Below, piece after piece: positions 11,121-22,202 of a stretch of 64,000 bases of DNA. The stretch is taken from NCBI RefSeq assembly GCF_947179165.1, contig NC_077248.1, positions 11,621,256-11,685,255 on the forward strand, read 5' to 3'. The notes beneath the pieces were generated by a model. That model ran no database searches. It was not told the DNA's origin and was given only the letters and a program-made list of their open reading frames with translations. The position numbers and the translations under genes are program-made. This DNA comes from Solanum dulcamara (lineage: Eukaryota > Streptophyta > Magnoliopsida > Solanales > Solanaceae). Numbering within the stretch: position 1 is the first letter of the stretch; the number at the start of each line of letters is the position of its first letter.

Positions 11121-11130
11121 AGATATAAGG
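11121..11130 (-). promoter_or_regulatory. TATA box of the ferredoxin gene
   Basis: Minus-strand CCTTATATCT about 70 bases upstream of the ATG, leaving a short 5' leader rich in A and G. Position fits a plant core promoter. Confidence 0.6.
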
Positions 11131-11175
11131 ATTGAACAAGGGAAGGGCTTGTGGATGTAGTGTGCTTTGGGGAAA

Positions 11176-11228
11176 GATAAGGCTGGTTTATCTTCCACGT
11201 GTCAACACGATGTGGCTAGTGCCTTATC
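11176..11228 (-). promoter_or_regulatory. G-box and GATA (I-box) cluster of the ferredoxin promoter
   Basis: CACGTG lies at 11196-11201, flanked by GATAAG at 11176-11181 and, on the other strand, GATAA at 11188-11192 and GATAAG at 11223-11228. G-box plus I-box pairs are established light-response modules of photosynthesis genes. The cluster is 45-100 bases upstream of the TATA box, which fits a light-regulated leaf ferredoxin. Function is inferred from motif and position. Confidence 0.6.
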
Positions 11229-11229
11229 A

Positions 11230-12189
11230 CGTTGAAAATTAAGTAGATTGGAAAAATCTTTTAAAATTCAAAATTTTGGCTAAGAATTTTGTGACACTTA
11301 AAAAAAGATTTTACGCATTTAAAATATCCACAAACTGACAAGTAATTTGTTTAGCTAATTTTAACAACTCGAATAACTTGCCTATTTTATTCAAAATACA
11401 TGACAAAGAAAAGAAAAATTCTTGGAACTTGATTTGAAAAGAAATCTTTTTTTTTCTTAATTTTTGTAGGAAATTAAACAAGTGAGGAGCAAAATTAATT
11501 CGATATTTGATAACTGGGTAATCTTCCTATTTATCTGGTTTTTAAGCTTATATTATTGTACGTTTTCGGATAAAGAAAGGCGACAATTATGATGTTTTGG
11601 CCCAAAAAGATAGATTTTTATCAATTATAGATGTTTGGAGTGAAACAAAATAAAAAGAATGCAAAAGAAGCTGGAAATAAGCAAACAGTTCGTTGTCAGA
11701 AATTAATGTCGATGCGAAGGAAGTGATGTGGTCATATGTCAACATGCAGCGCCACATTACTAGTTCACAGATCGCAATTCGAGATAAAATGATTGTTGAA
11801 AAACTCAATTATGCGATGCAATTGCAACTCCAAATGCGAGGCCGCATGTCATCCATCACTCAGTGCATATAGGACGCGAGAAATTATAGCCACAGATAAA
11901 TTTTGTAGCTAAACTACAAAAATTTATAGCTAATCTTATTTAGCGATGAATTACTTTTGGCTATGCGCAAAATAGCAAGGCTTAGCAATGAAGTTTGTAA
12001 CTAATTTTAATTTTTTAAATAATGATCAAAGGTTATCAGTGAGAGAGAGTGTTTTTTTGTTTCTTGCCAAGTCTTGGAGCAACCGCTATTTAGATTCCAA
12101 TTTATATTTTGTTGGTCCCTCTCACTTAAGCCTGCAAAAGAATCACTTTTTAGTTTCGAAAACTCACACTAGTTCAATTTTCTTTTATT
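11230..12189. other. AT-rich non-coding sequence with one short hairpin
   Basis: No gene is supported. At about 11905-11930 TTTTGTAGCT...CTACAAAA forms an inverted repeat, next to AGCTAA and TAGCGATGAA motifs at 11915-11955 that recall the subterminal repeats of plant CACTA transposons; no terminus is visible on this side. Confidence 0.4.
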
Positions 12190-12951
12190 GATCAACTTGA
12201 TGAATTAAATCTTTTCTCATCCATCTAATAATATATTTATTTTATTCAAGAGCTTTTATTTTGCCAAACATTCATACTTATAGCGTCTAGTGAGTCCACA
12301 ATGACTACATAGGCGATTCAAACATATCAACATATGTTCTTTTGATATTTCTTCTCGTCCGTTTGCTTTTGTAGCTAAGACCACTACTACATCTATTATT
12401 CATTCAACCAGTTTAAAGATTTAATGAATTTATTTCATTTTCTGATTATTGCAAGTTCAGAGTCAACAATGTTCGAAGTCTCTTGAAGTTCTGAATTTTT
12501 TCTAACTTGCTTGCTTGAATCATTTTTTAAAATGCAAATTTCAAATTCAAGAGATTTTTGATCAATGTAATCTTAACTTTTGCTCACAATTTGAACTTTC
12601 CTCGGATTGAAAATTTCAACTTTTAAGAAGGATATTATTTCTTCCAATCTGATATGTCATCTATGAGTGTTCGCTGGACATTTTTAAAATTTCTTAAAAG
12701 AGTTGCAATCAAATTTTATACTTGAAAGATTTTGGATAACCGTTTCTTTCAACATTCACAACATGAATTCATTCATTAAAGAAAGTAATAAATTCACAAT
12801 TTTATTCTTTGATAAATTGTGAACCTGAGCTTTAAGCTCATTTAAACTTACCATGGAAGATTCTTCATTAGAGTCACTGACACTTTTGGTCATGAGAGTC
12901 ATTAGTGATTATTCTTCATTACCATTTTTATTTTCTGAATCTCCATCAGTG
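12190..12951 (-). pseudogene. decayed Copia gag fragment
   Basis: On the minus strand, translated pieces in changing frames look like the Gag of Solanaceae Copia elements. An acidic Ser/Glu-rich stretch and NELKAQVHNLS lie near 12800-12950, and CSHCGLTRRYKYEC near 12270-12320 matches a retroviral-type zinc knuckle CX2CX4HX4C in which the conserved Gly-His has become Arg-Arg. Several stops interrupt it. No LTR is attached, and the 5' side is cut off exactly at the CACTA terminus at 12952. Confidence 0.6.
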
Positions 12952-13555
12952 CACTACAAGAAAATGGCTTTATAGCGACGACCTTTAGTGGCGATCCTGA
13001 AAAGCGACTAATATTAGAAATTTGGTAGCGATTAATTTAATTGCCACAGAAAGTTGCATCTTTAAAGGCGGCAAACGCATCCGCCATAAGAACGAATATT
13101 ATTTGCGGCGACTAATAACGAGTCACCACTAATACACATTACTATTGCTAAAATCTTCAAGTTTAGTGAAGAACTTTAGAGGCGACCTATTTTATTGTGG
13201 CTTATACCAATTTGTAGCGATAAAGTCGCCAATTGTCATAATTCTTTTTAAAATAAAAGATAAAATCCTAAACTAAATGAATGTAAACATAAGAATCCAA
13301 ATTCTCTTATTCATGTTCTCAAAAAACTCTAACATCGTCTTCCTCCAAAATCAAAATCCTACCATCTCTCAAAATTGAAACCCTTATATCTCGCTCAAAA
13401 GGCTTCTTTATGCCACCATCTCTCAATCAAAGATCCATTCTACAATATTCAAGTAGATGTTTTTTCAATTCATTACAATGTCGAATTTCTTTAATTCGAG
13501 AACCAACATTTTCACTAATTCCTCTACTTTTGATTTTTTCTACGGAATGCTTCAC
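12952..13555 (+). mobile_element. one end of a CACTA (En/Spm-type) DNA transposon
   Basis: CACTACAAGAAAATGG at 12952 matches the terminal inverted repeat typical of plant CACTA elements. It is followed by subterminal motifs of the AGCGAC(G/T)A kind in both orientations (TAGCGACGA, GGCGATCC, AAGCGACTA, GGCGGC, GCGGCGAC, GGCGACC, TAGCGATAAAGTCGCC) up to about 13220, and then AT-rich sequence. The opposite terminus (...CTTGTAGTG) was not found near E2 or E3, so the element is truncated or rearranged. E2 is inserted into it. No transposase is visible. Confidence 0.65.
13551..13555. repeat. target-site duplication TTCAC, left copy (E2)
   Basis: TTCAC precedes the LTR start TAATGAA and is repeated exactly at 18793-18797. 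Confidence 0.9.
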
Positions 13556-13859
13556 TAATGAAATAGGAGCTGTGACTTGACTGATTAGAGGATGTTGAGT
13601 TAGTTATAACTAACTCTTAACTAATCTGATTAATTAGTTAATTAGTTAGTGCTAGTGATTAGTTAGTGTTAGTGGATTACAACTATCAATACAGTTAGGA
13701 TTGTACATGTATAATGGAGAAGATTAGCTAATTCTCCATACGTTTTTTATTCTTCCTCAATTCATTCTTTTGTATTCTTCTGTTCTCTGAATGAAGAAAG
13801 GAACAAGTTCTCTTTCATATTCTCATTACTTTCTATCTGTGATAATTGAGCTTTCAACA
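13556..13859 (+). repeat. E2 5' LTR
   Basis: 304 bases, closely matching 18491-18792. It contains runs of TTAGTTA/TAATTAG repeats near 13600-13670. Confidence 0.93.
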
Positions 13860-13871
13860 TGGTATCAGAGC
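13860..13871 (+). other. E2 primer-binding site
   Basis: TGGTATCAGAGC, complementary to initiator methionine tRNA, directly abuts the 5' LTR. Confidence 0.95.
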
Positions 13872-13949
13872 TATTGTCCATTGATATAGTCTAATCGAGC
13901 ACAGAGACGTGAGATTGAAGACACCTGGTGAAGGAAGTAAGGGCAAGAA

Positions 13950-14760
13950 CAATTGACAATGCATTGCCTGAAAAACTGAGTCACAATCATTTTCTTTTTT
14001 TGAATACTTCGGATACTTCAGGCATTGTGCTGATTTCTATTCAGCTCATAGGTTATGAAAACTACTCTGTATGAAGTCGATCAATGAGAATAGCCATACT
14101 TTTGAAGAAATAAGTTAGGGCTAATCGAGGGAAAGTGTAGGAAGGAAGGTTTTGGTCGTAATTTGGCTGATTTGTGGGAAAGATGCAATGCGATAGTTCT
14201 TTCATGGATCATGAATTGTGTCTTGAAGGAGCTATTGAGTGGAATTGTTTACTCTTCAAATCCATGTGTTTTTTGGAGAGATCTCAAGGAGAGATTTGAT
14301 AAGGCGGATGGTTAGCGTATATTCCAATTGCACAGGGAGATAGTAACTTTGATGCAAGGTACAAGTAGTATAGCATAGTACTTTACTAAATTGAGGTTGC
14401 TTTGGGCAGAAGTTGACTGCATAGCACTTTTTCCTAAATGTGATTGTGAGAAATCAAGAGATTTCATTGAATTCATGAAGAGACAGAAACTTCTACAATT
14501 TCTCATGGGACATAACAAATCTTATAAGCAAGCTCGAAGTTATATCCTCATGGTTGATTTCAATTCCCTTAGTAAACCAAGCTTATTCCGTGATGATTGA
14601 AAGGGAGAGTCAAAGAATCATGGCCAATTCTGCAGGACCAATTGTGAATTTGGATATTGCAGCTCTCATGACTATAAGACATGCTCACAATAAGTTCAAG
14701 AAGAACTGTAATGTTCAATGTGCTCACTGTAAGTTTATGGGACATACTAAGGCTTAATGT
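13950..14760 (+). pseudogene. E2 gag remnant
   Basis: Frame-shifting translation gives the Copia gag-polypeptide signature: a segment with CNAIVLSWIMN near 14190, then the WRDLKERFDKADG region, LRLLWAEVDC and LQFLMGHNKSYKQARS near 14395-14560. A zinc knuckle CAHCKFMGHTKA-C is at 14719-14760, with a stop just before its last Cys. Gag would package the element RNA. Stops and frameshifts are frequent. Confidence 0.75.
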
Positions 14761-14766
14761 TATCGG

Positions 14767-15372
14767 TTGATTGGTTATACTCCTGATTTCAAGTTTAAAA
14801 AGAAATTTGGGAACAACATTAGACCTAATATGAAGGAAAATGAGAATAGAGGACATGCACACAATGTGAGGAATAAAGAAAGTAGGCCACACATGGATAG
14901 AGCACAGGCTAGGGCTGCTTATGTTGATTCCTACAACAGTGCAGGTTATGATATAGGTTGTTCTGATTCCAATAAAGGTAGAGGATTCAATGGTGATTGG
15001 AACAAATTCTCAGGACCTTCCAATTACTCCCAGAATCAGTATAATCAAATGCTGCAACATATTGACAATCCACAATATTATAATCAGTTTAGAAAACTAA
15101 TGAGCAAACAAGATACACCAGAGACTTCAACAAACATGAGTAGGGCATCAGACTCAGCAAACATGGGAGGTAATATATTTGCTTCACATGTGCTTGAGGA
15201 TCAAACCACTGGTAATATGTCTGCTTCTTGTGTAAATAACAATAGTAAGGAATGGATAGTAGATTCTGGTGTAACTAATCACATGACCTCTAACATAGAT
15301 ATGTTGAATACTGAGAAGGAGCCTACTGTTGTCCATAATAAATCAGTCCATTTACCTAATGAAAAACAGTAA
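14767..15372 (+). pseudogene. E2 linker and aspartic protease fragment
   Basis: The longest open piece of the gag-pol frame in this part (201 codons). It begins with the MIGYTPDFKFKKK segment that follows the zinc knuckle in this Copia group, passes through an Asn/Gln-rich linker and reaches WIVDSGVTNHMT, the D-S-G active site of the Copia aspartic protease, near residues 164-174. It stops at 15372 in the middle of the protease. Confidence 0.8.
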
Positions 15373-16300
15373 AAGTAACCCATGTTGGTAGTTGTGACAT
15401 AATGGATGGAAAATGTGTGAGGAATGTGTTATACATTTCAGATTTTAGATACAATCTCCTTTCAGTGTCTAGGATAACAAAGGAGCTTCAGTGCTCAGTC
15501 AAATTTTTTCCTGACTTCTGCATATTCTAGGATCTCTCAAGTGGGAAGGTGTTGGAGATTGGTAAAGAGAAGGAGGGTCTATACTTGCTGGAACATACAA
15601 GGAACAAGAATAAATAACTAATAAAAGGACTGATTGCTACTAGAAATAAAATGGACATTTTTCTATGGCATAAAAGGATGGGTCATGGATCTGTTGGAAC
15701 TATGTAACCTTTGTTTAGTCTTGATCAAGCTGAATGTAAACAAGTTCTGGACAATTGTGAAATTTTTCCACATGCTAGACAGACTAGGCCGCATTTTGTT
15801 GTTAGTGAGACTAGATCTTATTCTGTTTTTGATTTACTACACTTGGATGTATGGGCACCATTTCTTATCTCTACTTTTGATGGCTATAAAATGTTCTTGA
15901 CTATTGTTGATGATCATTCTCGTATGACTTGGATTTATCTGTTGAAAATGATGAGTGATGTAGTTGTGGTGTTAAAGAATTTTATTCAGTTAGTCAATAC
16001 ACAATTTGACAAAAAGATCAAAGTCTTGTGATCAGATAATGGGACAGAATTTGTAAATTCTACTTGTCATGCTTTATTCACTTCTCTTGGCATAGTGCAT
16101 CAAAAATCTTGTGTCTACACCCCACAATAAAATGGGGTGGTAGAAAGGAAGCACAGATATATTTTAGAATTATCTAGAGCCATCAGGTTTTAAGGTTCCA
16201 TACCTTTAAAGTTCTGGGTCACTGTATTCTTGGAGCTGTTTACATGATGAATAGGTTGCCTTCTATGGCTTTGCAAGGGAAGACACCTTTTGAGGTATTT
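15373..16300 (+). pseudogene. E2 pre-integrase and integrase core remnant
   Basis: After a frame change the pre-integrase segment LYLLEHTRNK and a WHKRMGHGS zinc-binding remnant appear near 15580-15690. The integrase core follows: the first catalytic Asp in LDVWAP (near 15843), the second in SDNGTEF (near 16035, directly after a stop) and the Glu in VVERKH (near 16140, preceded by another stop). All three catalytic positions of the D,D,E triad survive, but the frame is broken. Confidence 0.75.
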
Positions 16301-16419
16301 CATGGTTGCAAAGGGTCCATTGATCACCTTAGAACCATGGGTTATTTGTGCTATGTTAAGTGCTTACCTCTTGGTGATAAATTTGAAGCTAGAGCAGTGC
16401 ATGTTTGAAGCTAGAGCAG

Positions 16420-16919
16420 TGCATGAAGTTCATATGGGGTATTATGATATTACTAAAGGTTATGTGTTGTATAACCTGATCACACATAATGTTTTCATAT
16501 CTAGGGATGTGAGTTTTAGAGAGGACATTTTTCCTTTTCAGAGCCAATCTCCTTCTCCTCCTGTTTTCTTAAATACTTCTACATGTTTTATTGATGATGA
16601 TCTTCATGATATTTCTCCTGTTGCTAATCCCCAATTACATGACCAACCCACTCTAGACCATGCAGATCCTCCTATTGTGCCTGATGCACTGGATGATCCT
16701 ATAGATGTTGATATTGGTGTCTTACCCATTGTCCCTAATGATAAACCTACTAGACAGTCCCACAGGCCTAGGAAACAACCTACATGGATGACTGATTTTG
16801 TTACTAATGCAGCCTCTGAGTCTACTGTTTATCCTCTCTTTCACACTCTATGTTATGCTAACCTTTCTTTCCAGTATCAATCTTATTTGACTGCCTTCTT
16901 TTGCATTACTGAGCCTTAG
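16420..16919 (+). pseudogene. E2 region between integrase and reverse transcriptase
   Basis: An open piece of about 165 codons covering the integrase C-terminal region (KGYVLYNLITHNVFISRDVSF) and the variable Asp/Pro-rich linker up to the RPRKQPTWMTDFV segment that precedes Copia reverse transcriptase. A short tandem duplication of GAAGCTAGAGCAGTGCATG is visible at 16385-16425. Confidence 0.7.
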
Positions 16920-16949
16920 TCCTATCAAGAAGCATGCTCAGACCCCGAA

Positions 16950-17919
16950 TGGATCTCTACCATGCAGGAAGAAATCCAAGCTCTTGAAGCAAATAACACC
17001 TAGATTTTGGAGCCTCTGCCTCCTAAAAAGATACCTATTGGATGCAAATGGGTTTATAAAGTATAGTTCAAGGCTAATGGTGATATTGAAAGACATAAGG
17101 CTAGACTAGTTGCCAAGGGATACAATCAAAGAGTAGGGCTTGATTATCAAGACACTTTCTCACCTGTAGTAAATATAGTCACAGTAAGAAGTGTTTTGTC
17201 CATTGCTACAGCTTCTGATTGGCACATCCATCAGATGAATGTATACAATGCTTTTCTCCAATGAGACTTACATGAAGAAGTTTGCATGTCATTCCCTGAG
17301 GGTTTTTCTAGCCAGGGAGAGACTTCAGGGTTAGTATGTAGGCTAGTAAAATCCCTGTATGGCCTTAAGAAGGCAAGTAGGCAATGGAATGTGAAACTCA
17401 CTACTGCACTTATTGATTTTGGCTTTGTGCAAAGTAGATTGGACCATTCATTGTATATCAAAAGACTACATGAACAGGTTGGTGGTGATTCTGGTATATG
17501 TAGATGATATGTTGGTGGCTGGAAATGATTTGATGTTAATAGAGCAAACCAAGCAAGAGTTACATGCTAGGTTCAAAATCAAGGAGCTTAGAACTCTGAG
17601 ATACTTCTTAGGAATTGAGTTCAACAGATCTACTAAGAGAATACTGATGAACCAAAGGAAGTATGCTTTGGAGATAATAGAGGAAATGGGACTGACTGGT
17701 GCCAAACAATCTTGGACACCACTGGATAACAACTTGAAATTAACAACTAAAACATTGGATAAAGCAATGAATGTTATAGATGATCCTATTCTAACAGACA
17801 AGGGCTCATATCAGAGGTTGATTGGGAGATTATTGTATTTGACCCTGACTAGACCAGATATTGGATTTGCAGTACAGAACTTGAGCAGTTTTTACAAAAT
17901 CCAAGAAAATCTCATGTAG
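16950..17919 (+). pseudogene. E2 reverse transcriptase remnant
   Basis: The N-terminal part (17030-17480) is present in shifting frames, with ARLVAKGY and SLYGLKKASRQWN recognisable. The C-terminal open piece (17413-17919) holds the catalytic YVDD at 17497-17508 followed by MLVAGND, then KFKIKEL-type and GSYQRLIGRLLYLTLTRPDI segments. YVDD is intact, but upstream stops and a stop at 17919 make the domain non-functional. Confidence 0.85.
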
Positions 17920-18480
17920 AGGCATCTCTTAAGGTGGTGAGATATATAAAGAGGGAACTAGCTATGGGTATTTTGATGAGCAGCAGGAAAGAAAAGAGAT
18001 TAGTGGCCTTTTGTGATGTAGATTAGGCAGCATGTCCAAACACAAGAAGGTTTGTGACCGGTTTCTTGATCAAACATGGAGATTCCTTAATTTCATGGAA
18101 GTCGAAGAAGCAAACAACCATCTCAAGGAGCTCAGCACAGTCAAAGTAAAGAAGCATGGCTTCTACTGTCTTAGAGTTAGTTTGGATTACTGCACTATAT
18201 AAAGAGTTAGGAGAAGAATAGGAACTATCAGTGGATCTTTTTTATGATAGCAAAGAAGCCTTATAGATTACAGCAAATCTAGTGTACCACAAGAGAACCA
18301 AGCATATCAAAATAGACTGTCATTTTATCAGGGAGAAGATACATATGGGACTGATTTGAAAATTATACTTGAAGACACGAGATCAACAGGCAGACATTAT
18401 GACGAAGGGACTACCGAGACCACAACATGAATATTTGGTTTCCAAGCTAAGAATCTTGAATGTGTTTACACCTGCCAGCT
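17920..18480 (+). pseudogene. E2 RNase H remnant
   Basis: Segments typical of Copia RNase H follow in order: LVAFCDVD near 18002, [10 protein letters not shown] near 18085, SRSSAQSK near 18123, DLFYDSKEAL near 18235, [12 protein letters not shown] near 18305 and QQADIMTKGLP near 18388. Several stops interrupt them. Confidence 0.75.
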
Positions 18481-18481
18481 T

Positions 18482-18490
18482 GAGGGGGAG
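18482..18490 (+). other. E2 polypurine tract
   Basis: GAGGGGGAG abuts the start of the 3' LTR at 18491. Confidence 0.9.
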
Positions 18491-18792
18491 TAATGAATTA
18501 GGAGTTGTGACTTGACTAATTAGAGGATGTTGAGTTAGTTATAACTAACTCTTAACTAATTTGATTAATTAGTTAATTAGTTAGTCTAGTGATTAGTTAG
18601 TTTTGGATTACAACTGTCAATAAACTTAGGATTGTACATGTATATAATAGAGAAGATTAGCTAATTCTCCATACTTTTTTTATTTTTCCTCAATTTATTC
18701 TTTTGTATTCTTCTGTTCTCTAAATGAACAAAGGAACATGTTCTTTTCCATAATCTCCTTAGTTTCTATCTTTGATAATTGAGCTTTCAACA
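18491..18792 (+). repeat. E2 3' LTR
   Basis: 302 bases, TAATGAA...TTCAACA, followed by the TTCAC duplication at 18793-18797. It differs from the 5' LTR by a modest number of substitutions and small indels. Confidence 0.93.
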
Positions 18793-18797
18793 TTCAC
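18793..18797. repeat. target-site duplication TTCAC, right copy (E2)
   Basis: Exact copy of 13551-13555. Confidence 0.9.
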
Positions 18798-19284
18798 CAA
18801 ATAGTAGGTTTAAATCAGGATCCATACTTTGTTGGGTTAGTATTGGGTTATGGCCTGTGTTCCAGCCAAAGGCCCGTGGCTTAATCTTATTTTCATTTGG
18901 TTTCCAATCCTATTTGGAAAATGATTTGAATTTCAGTCCTAATTGGAAAAGAATTACAATTTTAGTCCTATTTGGAGTTGGTTTTGACCTTAGGAGAAAG
19001 CACCACTCATTATCTATAAATAGGACAATTTGAGAGTATTATTCCTTGCTTATTGGTATTTATCTTTGAAAGACATTATCACATAAGAGAGGTTTTTGAG
19101 AGAGCTTTCAACAAGAGAGAAGAGAAAACAAAAGGGTTCTTTTTGCAATAATTTGTTCTCTTTGACTAGCAATCTTCAAATTTTGTTTTCCAATTTGTTA
19201 ACTGTTGGATTAGGCTAAAACTATTACTGATTGTTCCTAACAAATCTTGTTTTTTAATTTGAAAAGTGGAGATAGAATTTGGAG
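18798..19284. other. unassigned sequence between E2 and E3
   Basis: AT-rich with a TATA-like CTATAAATAGG at about 19013 and repeated TTTCAGTCCTAATTGGAAAA-like phrases (18905-18975). It may be the rest of the CACTA element or an LTR fragment; I see nothing decisive. It continues after E3 at 21064. Confidence 0.4.
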
Positions 19285-19289
19285 GTTAG

Positions 19290-21058
19290 TGTAATGACAT
19301 GTTTCTATTGTTACGGGTGAGCCAATAGGAAAGGAATCTGGACCAAAAAACTTTGGGTAGTGACTTCCAAAAATTTGAGCATATGCCAGACTTGGACGAA
19401 TTCTAAGTCAGGAGAGGTCTAAAGTTATCCGGAAATGGATGGTGGATTGAATCTTTAGTTTATTGAGTTAGTTGATAGCCAAGATGTTACGGATCCTATA
19501 CAACTTTATGGAATCGCATTTGGATGAGTATCCTGAAATCGATATTGGTGTGAAAGGTATATTTTAAGGCGTCTTGGGACAATAGTATGTTTTAGAAGGG
19601 AAGACTTTGAGACTCTTAACGAGCTCTCTGTCTCTACCTCTCCCGCCATGATGGGGGGCCCCAGAGCTGGATGGTCTTGTTGTGGCGAGACAGAGCGTAA
19701 CTTAAGTAGGAGAAAATCCCAAAATAGTTTTATTCACTTTCACTTCGTTCCTAAGAGACCAGAAGCGACCTAGAGCGAATTCTTACTGATTTCCACCACA
19801 ATTTGTACCAAAGGTTAGTACATTACTCCCTTAACTTATAATTTGATTTCTAAAACCCATAATCTATGGTGGGTGATCATTGGGGGAGGGTTTTGGACTT
19901 AAACTAATGGTGGAAAATAGCCTTAAAATAGGGGTTATGATCATGGGTTTGGCCTAGGAAGGGAATTATGTTATAACTCATGTACATTAGGCCCTTATAT
20001 TGATCATTTGTATGTTATTATTGTTTTTAAACCAAGAACAAGATGAATGAACCTGGAAAGGGAAAGCTCCTACACTTTAGAGTGGTCGAAAGTTTGAATT
20101 CGAGGTGAGTGATAGTTTGTTTCCTGTATGTTATTCATGTACTTGCTAAATTACTCCACCGTATGCATATATGTATATTAATAAAGAAGAATGTAATGAT
20201 CCATGTGAAATGATTACTTGCTGGCCATGACTTGTAATGAACATGTTCTTGGTAGATATGATAGTTTAACTATTCACTGTGATTGTGGCTGACTTATATG
20301 CTTGGATCGAGTGTCACGTTCCGACATACATTTGAATCAGGTGTCACATTCTGACACATATTTGGATTGGGTGTCAAGTTTTGACACAAACTTGGATCGG
20401 TTTCATATTCTGACACATAAATAAGTCGTTGCAGATCCCATGAGAAGACCCTTAAGTGAAATGGCATGATACTAGTTAGGAGATGATAGTGGTTAAGCCT
20501 GCTCTATATATATTTTCTTATGGTGTTGTATTTACTTGTTCATGTCTCGCTTACTGGCTAGTTGCGTGATCCTACCAGTACACTATTGACTTTGTGTACT
20601 GATATTGTACTTGCTCTATTTTTGTTGAGTATAGGGCATCTTTTGGCCGAGAGACCTTGTTTAGAAAATTATTGATCTATTGGAGTTTAAAGAGTGCGCT
20701 AGATTCTTTCGGGCTACCACGAGCTTTTTCACGTCTTGGCCCTTCATTCAGGACCTAACTTTCAAACACTGGCTTAATTGTGAATTTTGGGGTTGCATCC
20801 CCTTCCTAAACTAGATGTTTTGCTAGAGTTTTGGTACATTTGACTTTTAATTCCTATGAGTTAAATTCCGCATATTTTGGGTTGATAACTAGATATTCTG
20901 AGTTTATGAGAACTCAGTCATTTCTTTAATACTAAACCTGCTTACGCATCTTTAAACTGTATATATCTCGTGAATATTCTGAGTTTGGGTTGTACTAGTG
21001 GTTCTCCCACCGGAAGGTTAGTATGGGTACCAATCACAGCGGATCGGGGTCGTAACAA
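19290..21058 (+). mobile_element. E3: solo Gypsy LTR
   Basis: It begins TGTAATGACATG and ends GGGGTCGTAACA, typical Gypsy LTR ends (the last G of GTGACA has become A). It is flanked by GTTAG (19285-19289) and ATTAG (21059-21063), a target duplication with one mismatch. No primer site or coding sequence follows, so it is a solo LTR, presumably left by recombination between two LTRs. The left edge depends on the duplication and is less certain than the right. Confidence 0.65.
20295..20420 (+). repeat. four tandem units TTGGATCGGGTGTCACGTTC-type in E3
   Basis: Units of about 33 bases: (C/T)TTGGAT(C/T)G(A/G)GTGTCA(C/A)(G/A)TT(C/T)(C/T)GACA(T/C)A. The core GTGTCA...TGACAC pairs within each unit as an imperfect palindrome. 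They lie in the second half of the LTR. Confidence 0.75.
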
Positions 21059-21063
21059 TTAGA

Positions 21064-21178
21064 AAAATCCAGTTTTAGGTCCTAAATAGTGGCTCTATTT
21101 TGGGTGTTTTCTTTCTATTTACTTTTGTTGGTGTATGTATTGCTTCTCCGTAATTTCATAATTGTCATGTATCCATTT
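21064..21178. other. short flank between E3 and E4
   Basis: Continuation of the sequence interrupted by E3. Nothing recognisable. Confidence 0.4.
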
Positions 21179-22202
21179 TGGAGAATATTTATAACCCTCT
21201 TATTGTTATAGTGGAGCAAGTTAGTATTGGATTTTAAAAGGTGTGAATGGAAAATGAAGAGTTGTGACTTTTCTGAAAAGTTTTGACTTTTCTAAAAAGT
21301 TTTGACTTTTTTGAAGAGTTGCGATTGTTTTGAAAGGTTGTGACTTTCCAAAGAGTTGTGACATTTTCGATAAGGCACAATAAGAGCATATTCACCCTAC
21401 TATTTGTTGTCTACAAATAGAAGATTTTTCTCTCATTTTTGAACAACAAATTATTGAACTTCTTCTTCTACTACTAAATCTAATATTCTAAGTGTACTTT
21501 ACTACTGTTGAGTGGTTTGCTGACATTATAATTTTAGATACCGATACACCAATGTGTGAGATCGTTCTATCATTGAAAGATATATTCTATTAAACTCGGA
21601 TATTTGAGAGAAAATAATTTCCTTAAGGACACATTGTGCATTTCTTGTTAATTGTTTTTGTTTTTCTTACTGATTCTATTTTCATTACTAGTTTCAATTT
21701 ATGATTTTGAAAACTTACTAGAAACTTTGTTGTTTATTATTTTCACAAAAATATTGTTCTTCAAAATGTTTTAACTGGTTTTCTAATATAGATTGGATAA
21801 CAATCTTAAGGAAATTATTTATTTTTATTATTAATTTGTATTATTATTTGGAGACTAAAACATGTATAATTTTTTATTTCATTTGACATTTAGCAATGCC
21901 TGATTGTTTGGAGACTAAAATATTTTGATTTTTTACCCCTTCGATTTGAAGAATATAAAAACTTACCGAATAAACCATACTATATATTTGGTTCAAAAAT
22001 TATAAAAACTCCACCAACCTGTCAAATATAAAGTGTGAATTCAGATTTCAGTTTGAAGAATATAAAAATTTTGTTATAATATTAAATTTCATAATTGCAC
22101 AACGATTTAAAGAATATAAAAACTGTATCATTATTGTAGGTATAAGGTTGCAATTCTGTTTATTTCTTACTAAACCAACTTTTGTTAGTTTTGACAGTAA
22201 AA
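21179..22202 (+). repeat. E4 5' LTR and leader
   Basis: TGGAGAATATTTATAACCC at 21179 is the likely LTR start. Repeats of GTTTTGACTTTTCTRAAAA lie at 21258-21370, then a TACAAATAG TATA-like box near 21411 and a transcribed leader. The LTR/leader border and primer site are not clear; AT-rich sequence fills 21640-22200. Gag starts at the ATG at 22203. Confidence 0.5.

Larger units (their letters stand above)
13556..18792 (+). mobile_element. E2: full-length but decayed Copia retrotransposon
   Basis: 5237 bases with 304- and 302-base LTRs, a perfect TTCAC target duplication, a primer site, a polypurine tract and domains in Copia order: gag, protease, integrase, reverse transcriptase, RNase H. The LTRs start TAATGAA and end TTCAACA, so the termini are TA...CA instead of TG...CA. 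Many stops and frameshifts across gag-pol make it non-coding. It lies in the CACTA sequence starting at 12952. Confidence 0.93.

Noticed and set aside
11880..11990. A complete MITE from the TTTTGTAGCT...CTACAAAA inverted repeat
   Set aside because: The arms are only about 8 bases and no target duplication or longer terminal repeat is visible.
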